Assembly (NCBI RefSeq): GCF_040436315.1
Contig: NZ_AP031572.1
Coordinates: 3,596,001-3,660,000 of the forward strand
Direction: 5' to 3'
Origin: Synechocystis sp. LKSZ1
GTDB lineage: Bacteria > Cyanobacteriota > Cyanobacteriia > Cyanobacteriales > Microcystaceae
Length of the DNA stretch: 64,000 nucleotides
A model generated the notes under the pieces. It did no database searches. It had not been told where the DNA came from and was given only the letters and a program-made list of their open reading frames with translations. The first letter of the stretch is position 1. Every line of letters begins with the position of its first letter. A program made the position numbers and the translations under genes. This document shows positions 18,390 to 25,014 of this stretch, one piece after another.

Positions 18390-20468
18390 TTACAAAGGAA
18401 AGTCGATGCAAAAACGAGCTCCCCCTTGCTTTGTATAATGAAAATTGCCCTGCAATTGTTCTGTGAGACTTTGGATTAACTGCATTCCTAAACTATCTGT
18501 ATTATCAAGATCCAGGTCTGGGGGAAGACCGACGCCATTATCAGCTACCTCCAAATGTAGGTATCGGCCGACTGGCGTTAACTGAATCGTAATTTCACCT
18601 TCTCCATTGGGAAAGGCATACTTGAGAGCGTTGGAGACTAATTCATGGACAATCAGGCCTAAGGGAATGGCTTGCTCTAGGGGAATCGTTAGATTTTTGA
18701 TCGCTAGATTCAGGTGAATATGGCGAGAACCCTGGCCGTAGCCTTGAAAAATATTATTGGTTAAATTGGCGACGTACTGACAAAAATCAATACAGGCTAG
18801 ATCATCACTACGATAGAGCTGTTCGTGGATTAAGGCCATGGATTGAATACGACTTTGATAACCTTCGCTCATAGCCTGGATTTCAGCAGAAGCCTTACTA
18901 AATTGTAAGTAAAGAAGGCTCGACATGATTTGTAGATTATTTTTAACGCGATGATGAATTTCTTTGAGAAGAATTTTCTTTTGCTCTAGTTCACTTTTGA
19001 GCTGAGCAAACAATTGGTTTTTAGCAACAAGTTCCTGCTGGGCCTGCTGATACAGACTAGCCTGTTGAATGGCTATTTCAAATTGATTGGTAATTTGTTT
19101 TAGAAAATTAATTTCTGCCGTTTGCCAAGTCCTGGGGGCAGAACATTGATGAACACAAAGAAGGCCCCATAAAGCATGATTATTAATTAAGGGTAGAACG
19201 AGATTGGCCCGCACCTGAAATTGTCCTAAAAATTCGGCATGGCACGGCAGGATCTTGGCCTGCTTAAGATCTTCAATGACTTGGATTCGTCCCTGCTGGT
19301 ATTGATGGGCATACTGGCCACTAAAACAGGTTTCTTGGATGCGAGTACTCAGGACAGAGCTAAAGGGCGGTATTACCGATTCTGCGACAATGCTTCCAAA
19401 CTCAAAATGAGTATTTGGCTCAAATTGAAAAATCGCCACCCGGTCAGCCTGGAGAAATTGGCGAATTTCTTGCACAACTGTCTCGAAAATAATTGGTAAA
19501 TCCAAAGATTGGCGGATGCGTTGGGTCATTTCTCGCAGGACAATTTCTCGGGTTTCAACGGTGAGACGCTCACTAATATCTCGGGCAATTTTAGAGGCTC
19601 CGACAACGTTACCCTCGTCATCCCAAATGGGGGAGACCGTCAGGGCCACGTCAACTAGACTGCCATCTTTACGCTGTCGTTTTGTTTCATAGGTTTGAAC
19701 AATTTTTCCCTGGCGAATTCCTCGACAAACTTTTTCTTCTTCTTCTCGGTATTCAACAGGAATAAGTCGTTGGATCGACTGGCCAATCATCTCTTGACTG
19801 GTATAACCAAAGAGGCGTTCAGCGGCCTGATTCCAACTGGTAATAATCCCTTCAGGGGTCTTGCTAATAATGGCATCCTGTGAGGATTTAACAATGGCCG
19901 CCAATTGGGCCAACTGATTTTTGTTTTGCTCTAATTGTTGATTGCTCTGGGCTAGCTCCGCTGTTCTCGCCTTGACTCGCTCCTCGAGATGACCATTAAG
20001 TTCTTGGAGGGCTAATTCTGCCGCCTGGCGCTCCTGAATTTCTTTTGTCAAGGCCTGGTTCAGGCCTTCAAGTTGCTTGGGGGAACTAAGATTGAGGGCC
20101 AGGGGAATAATTTGGATTAATTCAAAAACGGTGAAAACTGAGACGATGGCCATTAACGCCTTGACTAGGCCAGAAATCCAGTAGATGGGAAACCAGAGGG
20201 TAATAACGTCAAAAACATGGCTTGTCCCACAACAAAGAATAAAAGCACTAAACAACGCAATGATATTGGGAAAGGGAATATCCTGGCGTTTACGGAGAAA
20301 ATAAAGCAGAAGCAGGGGAATGGAATAGTAAGCAATCGCCGTAAAGCTGTCGGAGAGGAGGTGGAGCCAGACAAGGGGGGTCTGCCAAAGATAACAATGA
20401 CCGTGGGGAATGTAGCCATTACCCTGGAAAAAAAGCCAGGGGTTAATAACCCAGAGAAAAAAAGACAT
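18390..20468 (-). CDS. uirS: Ethylene-binding cyanobacteriochrome histidine kinase, UirS/Etr1 homologue
   Basis: 692 residues. N-terminal ethylene-receptor membrane domain with three helices (about 33-120) and the copper ligands Cys80 and His84 (CCGTSH, as Cys65/His69 of plant ETR1), plus Asp40 and Tyr47/48. A coiled linker (about 135-190) and a PAS domain (about 190-305) follow. The GAF domain (about 320-470) has the bilin-binding Cys409-His410 and a second cysteine, Cys381, in ETCF, a variant of the DXCF motif of two-cysteine cyanobacteriochromes. The kinase is HisKA_2 type (EIHHRVKNNLQ, His506) with a HATPase at the C-terminus (DNGVGLPPDLD). The homologue slr1212 senses UV-A/violet light and ethylene and controls phototaxis. 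Confidence 0.9.
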   Translation of the reverse strand: MSFFLWVINPWLFFQGNGYIPHGHCYLWQTPLVWLHLLSDSFTAIAYYSIPLLLLYFLRKRQDIPFPNIIALFSAFILCCGTSHVFDVITLWFPIYWISGLVKALMAIVSVFTVFELIQIIPLALNLSSPKQLEGLNQALTKEIQERQAAELALQELNGHLEERVKARTAELAQSNQQLEQNKNQLAQLAAIVKSSQDAIISKTPEGIITSWNQAAERLFGYTSQEMIGQSIQRLIPVEYREEEEKVCRGIRQGKIVQTYETKRQRKDGSLVDVALTVSPIWDDEGNVVGASKIARDISERLTVETREIVLREMTQRIRQSLDLPIIFETVVQEIRQFLQADRVAIFQFEPNTHFEFGSIVAESVIPPFSSVLSTRIQETCFSGQYAHQYQQGRIQVIEDLKQAKILPCHAEFLGQFQVRANLVLPLINNHALWGLLCVHQCSAPRTWQTAEINFLKQITNQFEIAIQQASLYQQAQQELVAKNQLFAQLKSELEQKKILLKEIHHRVKNNLQIMSSLLYLQFSKASAEIQAMSEGYQSRIQSMALIHEQLYRSDDLACIDFCQYVANLTNNIFQGYGQGSRHIHLNLAIKNLTIPLEQAIPLGLIVHELVSNALKYAFPNGEGEITIQLTPVGRYLHLEVADNGVGLPPDLDLDNTDSLGMQLIQSLTEQLQGNFHYTKQGGARFCIDFPL

Positions 20469-20654
20469 GGGATGAATAAGTAAGAAGACTCAAAGCTGAG
20501 GAAAGGAAAAATCGAGAAGCCCAGAGGAGAGAATTTTGGCCTCAACTTTCAATCATGGTATTACGTCTTCACAGATAGCCGGTGCCGGTCTTTTTGGCCA
20601 CTGAGCCTAAACCTGTTACCTTAAGGATGAAGAAATATTAAGCCCCGTTGTTGA

Positions 20655-22589
20655 ATGATGCCAGTTCCAGCGTCTTCCCTTGCCACAACTCTCCAAGCGG
20701 CCATTACCCAGAGCCAGAATTACCTCCTTTCTCAGCAATACCCAGGCGGATACTGGTGGTCAGAATTAGAGTCCAATGTCACTATTACGGCCGAAGTCAT
20801 CCTACTCCATAAAATTTGGGGGACAGATAAGGCCCGGCCTCTGCACAAAGCGGCAGCTTATCTGCGGCAACAGCAACGGGAGCACGGCGGTTGGGAACTC
20901 TACTATGGCGATGGCGGAGAAATTAGTACTTCCGTTGAAGCCTACCTAGCTCTGCGCGTCTTGGGGGTTCCGGCAGAAGATCCGGCCCTGCTCAAGGCCA
21001 AGGACTTTATCCTAAGCCGAGGCGGCATCAGTAAAACCCGAATTTTTACCAAGATGCACCTGGCCTTGGTGGGTTGCTACGACTGGCGAGGCACGCCATC
21101 CATTCCCCCCTGGGTAATACTCTTGCCCGACTGGTTTCCCTTCAATATCTACGAAATGTCTAGTTGGGCCCGTTCAAGCACGGTTCCCCTAATGATTGTC
21201 TGTGACCAAAAGCCCGTCTTTGATATTACGAATGGCCTGCGGGTGGATGAACTCTACGCCGAAGGTATCAACAATGTAAAGTACGAATTGCCCAAAGCCA
21301 ACAATTGGGCCGATATTTTTCTGGGCCTAGACCAACTGTTCAAATGGCAAGAGGACTGGCATTTGGTGCCTTTCCGAGAAGCGGGCCTGAAGGCGGCAGA
21401 AAAATGGATTCTCGAACGCCAAGAAGTGAGTGGTGACTGGGGCGGCATTATTCCCGCCATGCTCAATTCCCTCCTGGCCCTGAAAGTCTTGGGCTATGAC
21501 CTACACGATCCGGTGGTGCAACGGGGCATTCAGGCCATTGATAATTTTTCCATAGAATCGGAAACCAGCTTTTGTGTTCAGGCCTGTGTCTCGCCGGTTT
21601 GGGATACGGCCTGGGTGGTGCGGGCCTTGACGGAATCGGGTTTCGATCCGGCCGATCCGCGCTTAGTCAAGGCGGGGGAATGGCTCCTCTCCAAACAAAT
21701 TCTGACCTACGGCGACTGGCAGGTCAAAAATAAGCAGGGTAAACCCGGCGGCTGGGCCTTTGAATTTGATAATAATTTCTACCCGGATCTCGACGATTCA
21801 GCGGTGGTCGTCATGGCCCTCCAGGGCCTGCATTTACCCCACGAGGCCCAAAAACAAGCCGCAATCCAGCGGGCTGTTGCCTGGATGGCCACCATGCAAT
21901 GCAAAGGGGGCGGCTGGGCGGCCTTTGATATTGACAATGACCAGGCCTGGCTCAATGACCTCCCGTACGGCGATCTCAAGGCCATGATTGATCCCAATAC
22001 CGCTGATGTGACGGCACGGGTGTTGGAAATGCTGGGTTCCTGCAGTCTGACCATGGAGCCAGAACGGATTGAACGGGGCCTGCGTTATTTAGAAGCAGAA
22101 CAGGAAACCGACGGCAGTTGGTTTGGTCGTTGGGGGGTTAACTATCTCTACGGCACCAGCGGCGTTGTTTCTGCCCTAGCGGCCTTGGCCCCGCAACGCT
22201 ATCAAACCCAAATTCAACGGGCCATGGCCTGGGTCGTAAGTTGCCAAAATCCTGACGGCGGCTGGGGAGAAACCTGCGAAAGTTATCGAGATGTTAGCCT
22301 CAAGGGTAAGGGCATCAGTACCGCTTCCCAGACGGCCTGGGCCTTGATCGCGCTCCTGGATGGCGGCCAAGCAACCGGCCTGTGGCACCATCAGGCCCTT
22401 CAACGGGGGATTGACTATTTAATTTCAACCCAAAACCCGGATGGTAGCTGGGACGAAGCCGAATTTACGGGCACGGGTTTCCCTTGTCATTTCTACATCC
22501 GTTACCATTTCTATCGCCAATATTTTCCCCTGATGGCCCTTGGTCGCTATCAGTCAAGCCAAGGTCATCAAAATGGAATCACGATGTAG
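20655..22589 (+). CDS. shc: Squalene-hopene cyclase
   Basis: 644-residue membrane-associated terpene cyclase converting squalene to hopene/hopanol, the base of hopanoids. The protonating motif DLDD lies at residues 378-381. Several QW repeats are visible (for example QQREHGGWELYYGDG, NPDGGWGETCESY, NPDGSWDEAEFTG). Length is normal. Two consecutive ATG codons begin the gene at 20655 and 20658; either is possible. It is divergent from uirS with 186 bp between. A short repeated element lies just downstream. Confidence 0.97.
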   Translation: MMPVPASSLATTLQAAITQSQNYLLSQQYPGGYWWSELESNVTITAEVILLHKIWGTDKARPLHKAAAYLRQQQREHGGWELYYGDGGEISTSVEAYLALRVLGVPAEDPALLKAKDFILSRGGISKTRIFTKMHLALVGCYDWRGTPSIPPWVILLPDWFPFNIYEMSSWARSSTVPLMIVCDQKPVFDITNGLRVDELYAEGINNVKYELPKANNWADIFLGLDQLFKWQEDWHLVPFREAGLKAAEKWILERQEVSGDWGGIIPAMLNSLLALKVLGYDLHDPVVQRGIQAIDNFSIESETSFCVQACVSPVWDTAWVVRALTESGFDPADPRLVKAGEWLLSKQILTYGDWQVKNKQGKPGGWAFEFDNNFYPDLDDSAVVVMALQGLHLPHEAQKQAAIQRAVAWMATMQCKGGGWAAFDIDNDQAWLNDLPYGDLKAMIDPNTADVTARVLEMLGSCSLTMEPERIERGLRYLEAEQETDGSWFGRWGVNYLYGTSGVVSALAALAPQRYQTQIQRAMAWVVSCQNPDGGWGETCESYRDVSLKGKGISTASQTAWALIALLDGGQATGLWHHQALQRGIDYLISTQNPDGSWDEAEFTGTGFPCHFYIRYHFYRQYFPLMALGRYQSSQGHQNGITM

Positions 22590-22649
22590 CTAAATTCAGA
22601 GGGAGGCACACCCAGGTAGTTGTTAGAAGTTGTTGAATCAAAATGGGTA

Positions 22650-22764
22650 ATACCAAATCTCTAAAGCCCGACTACATAACTAGACCCCACTGTCCCCTTG
22701 CGAAGGGGAGGTGCCGTAGGCGGAGGGGTAAACATCTGTATCCTTAATTTGGAGGATTGGTATA
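22650..22764. repeat. MITE-like repeat, copy A
   Basis: About 115 bp sharing ends and core with a second copy at 46514-46629. It starts TACCAAATCTCT and ends GGATTGGTATA, giving imperfect terminal inverted repeats. The core has a CCCCTT-GCG-AAGGGG hairpin followed by GAGGTGCC. No coding capacity. Likely a non-autonomous element or extragenic palindrome family. Confidence 0.7.
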
Positions 22765-22849
22765 ACGCTTAGAAGACTCGTGCTCTTGAACTATTTTGGG
22801 GACTCAGTGGAATCGAATCCAGAGTGGAAAAGGAGCATCAGCATTCACG

Positions 22850-23671
22850 CTAAATCACATCGGCAAAAGTCCGTTCCATTTTCCTGAAATACCAAATACC
22901 ACTTAATAATAGTCCCATGACCAACAATAACGACACGCCAAAACCGGGCCAAAATAATCGCGACTCCCCTCCCAAAATGGCCCAGCGGAAACCATCAATA
23001 ACCCCGACCATGGGATTTAAAGAGTACAGCATCCGCCATCGTATAGGCACAATCTCACTGCTAAACCCCACGGGAGAAACATACAGTCCAAATTGCACAA
23101 TAAAGGGCACAATGTAACGAAAATCTCGAAATTGAACATTGAGAGCAGCTAACCATAGTCCCGCTCCCATGGAGGCCATAAAGGCAATCACAATAAAAAT
23201 CGGTAGCGTGATAATGCGCCAGGAAGGGACGAAATTGTACCAGGCCATTAGCCCCAGTAAAATCATTCCGGAAATCAGAAAATCCACAAAACTGACGACA
23301 ACGGCGCTGGTGGGAACCACTAGACGGGGGAAATAAACTTTTGACAGCAAATTAGCGTTGTTAATCAGGCTATTACTGCATTCCGTGAGGGCATTGGCAA
23401 AAAATTGCCATGGTAGCATTCCAGCAAAAACCAGAATTGGATAAGGAACCCCTTCGGAGGGAAGTTTGGCTAGACGACCAAACACGATCGAGAAGACGAT
23501 CATGGTTAGCAAGGGCCGCAGGAGAGCCCAGGCAATACCGACCACTGTTTGTTTATAGCGAACAAGAATATCCCGCCAGGCCAGGAAGTAGAAGAGTTCC
23601 CGATAGCGCCAGAGGTCTCGCCAATATTCTTTTTCCGTCTTACCGGCTTGAATTACAAGTTTTTGAGCCAT
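22850..23671 (-). CDS. ABC-2 type polysaccharide/LPS export permease (Wzm-like)
   Basis: 273 residues with six predicted transmembrane helices and the ABC-2 signature of O-antigen/teichoic acid exporters: YRELFYFLAWRDILVRYKQT at the amphipathic start, WALLRPLLTMIVFSIVFG in TM1, and SPVGFSSEIVP plus LNPMVGVIDGFRWAIL near the end. It moves lipid-linked or nascent polysaccharide across the plasma membrane with a Wzt-type ATPase. No ATPase gene is adjacent, so the partner must be elsewhere or was separated by rearrangement; the repeat just downstream may mark that. It is divergent from the radical SAM gene. Confidence 0.88.
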   Translation of the reverse strand: MAQKLVIQAGKTEKEYWRDLWRYRELFYFLAWRDILVRYKQTVVGIAWALLRPLLTMIVFSIVFGRLAKLPSEGVPYPILVFAGMLPWQFFANALTECSNSLINNANLLSKVYFPRLVVPTSAVVVSFVDFLISGMILLGLMAWYNFVPSWRIITLPIFIVIAFMASMGAGLWLAALNVQFRDFRYIVPFIVQFGLYVSPVGFSSEIVPIRWRMLYSLNPMVGVIDGFRWAILGGESRLFWPGFGVSLLLVMGLLLSGIWYFRKMERTFADVI

Positions 23672-23695
23672 TGGCTGTTTCTTTGTGATCCTGCC

Positions 23696-23721
23696 CCTAT
23701 CCTACGGTCAAACCGGATAGG
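23696..23721. promoter_or_regulatory. Inverted repeat between ABC-2 permease and radical SAM genes
   Basis: CCTATC (23696-23701) pairs with GATAGG (23716-23721), and inside it CGGT pairs with ACCG. The element sits 25 bp upstream of the permease start and about 115 bp upstream of the radical SAM start, so it could be an operator for either divergent promoter. No known motif matches. Confidence 0.3.
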
Positions 23722-23837
23722 ATCGACAGAGGCAGAGGGCCAACCCGGGAGTCGTGCTCTAGGATAGACGTGGCCCTGGGGTTGCCAAACCGCCGCTCTA
23801 TTCCGATACCATCGAAATTCCTAACGAGAACTATCCC

Positions 23838-24995
23838 GTGAGCTATTCCCTTGACACCACTCACTTTGGCCCGACTAACCTGGTTATTTTACAGCCGACT
23901 TCCTACTGTAATTTAGATTGCGACTATTGCTATTTACCGGATCGTCATTTAAAAAATACGCTTTCCTTGGAACTCATTGACCCAATTTTTAAAGCTATTT
24001 TTGAGAGTCCCTTTACCGAAATTGATTTTACGATTTGTTGGCATGCAGGGGAACCACTAGCAGCGGGTCTAGAGTTTTACCGTCAGGCCTTTGCCTTCAT
24101 TGACCAGGCCAGTGATAGATACAACTATAAAAAACTTAATTTTTGCCATTCTTTCCAGACTAATGCCATTTTAATTAATCAGGATTGGTGCGATTTTTTT
24201 AAAACCTATCCTGTCCATATTGGTGTGAGTTTAGATGGGCCAGCTTTTCTCCATGATGCCCACCGCAAAACTCGTACTGGGCTGGGGAGTCATCAAGCAA
24301 CAATGAGGGGAGTGGAATATCTACAAAAAAATGAATTGTTTCATAATATCATTACTGTTTTAACAGAAGATTCTCTCGATTATGCCGATGCAATGTTTAA
24401 CTTTTTCCGAGACCAGGGCCTGACTGATGTGGGCTTTAATATGGAGGAAACGGAGGGAGTTAACCGTCAGTCTTCCCTAGAAAAAAGCAATGCCCTAGCG
24501 CGTTATCGAGCCTTTATTCAACGATTTTGGCAGTTAACTAGCCAGAGTGACCTTCCCTTCCGGGTACGAGAGTTTGAATGTCTGTGTAGTCTGATTTATA
24601 CCGAAGAACGACTAGATCATACGGATATGAATCATCCCTTTGCTATTGTGAATATCGATCACCAGGGTAATTTTTCCACCTTTGATCCCGAATTACTTTC
24701 CGTGAATATTGAACCCTACGGTCATTTTATTTTAGGCAATGTTCTCACCGATAGTTTTGCCTCAGTCTGTGAAAGCCCGAAGTTTCAGCGAATCTATGCC
24801 GATATGCAGGCTGGTGTGGCCCAATGTCGCCAGACTTGTGACTATTTTGGCCTCTGTGGTGGGGGTGCGGGGAGTAACAAGTACTGGGAAAATGGAAGTT
24901 TCAATTCGACGGAAACCCTGGCCTGTCGCTACCGCATTCAAGAAATTGCTGAGGTGGTGATTGGGGCCTTGGAGGAATCTCTCGGTGTCGCCTAA
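23838..24995 (+). CDS. Radical SAM/SPASM peptide maturase, GrrM/OscB-like
   Basis: 385 residues, GTG start. The radical SAM cluster motif CxxxCxxC is at Cys24, Cys28 and Cys31 (SYCNLDCDYCYLPD), followed by the GEP block (HAGEPLAAG). The C-terminal SPASM region is Cys-rich (QCRQTCDYFGLCGGG, then ETLACRYR). The N-terminal LVILQPTSYCNLDCDYCYLPDR pattern, read in parts, closely matches GrrM/OscB cyclophane-forming maturases of cyanobacteria, which modify Gly-rich GrrA precursors. No Gly-rich precursor is seen next to it. The next gene, an RND exporter, begins 19 bp downstream, so they are likely co-transcribed. Confidence 0.8.
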   Translation: MSYSLDTTHFGPTNLVILQPTSYCNLDCDYCYLPDRHLKNTLSLELIDPIFKAIFESPFTEIDFTICWHAGEPLAAGLEFYRQAFAFIDQASDRYNYKKLNFCHSFQTNAILINQDWCDFFKTYPVHIGVSLDGPAFLHDAHRKTRTGLGSHQATMRGVEYLQKNELFHNIITVLTEDSLDYADAMFNFFRDQGLTDVGFNMEETEGVNRQSSLEKSNALARYRAFIQRFWQLTSQSDLPFRVREFECLCSLIYTEERLDHTDMNHPFAIVNIDHQGNFSTFDPELLSVNIEPYGHFILGNVLTDSFASVCESPKFQRIYADMQAGVAQCRQTCDYFGLCGGGAGSNKYWENGSFNSTETLACRYRIQEIAEVVIGALEESLGVA

Positions 24996-25014
24996 TTGGC
25001 CTGTACCCTAGACA

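Noticed and set aside
22800-22830. T-arm-like GGAATCGAATCC resembling a tRNA
   Set aside because: The loop lacks the TTCGA start and no cloverleaf stems or anticodon arm can be built around it.
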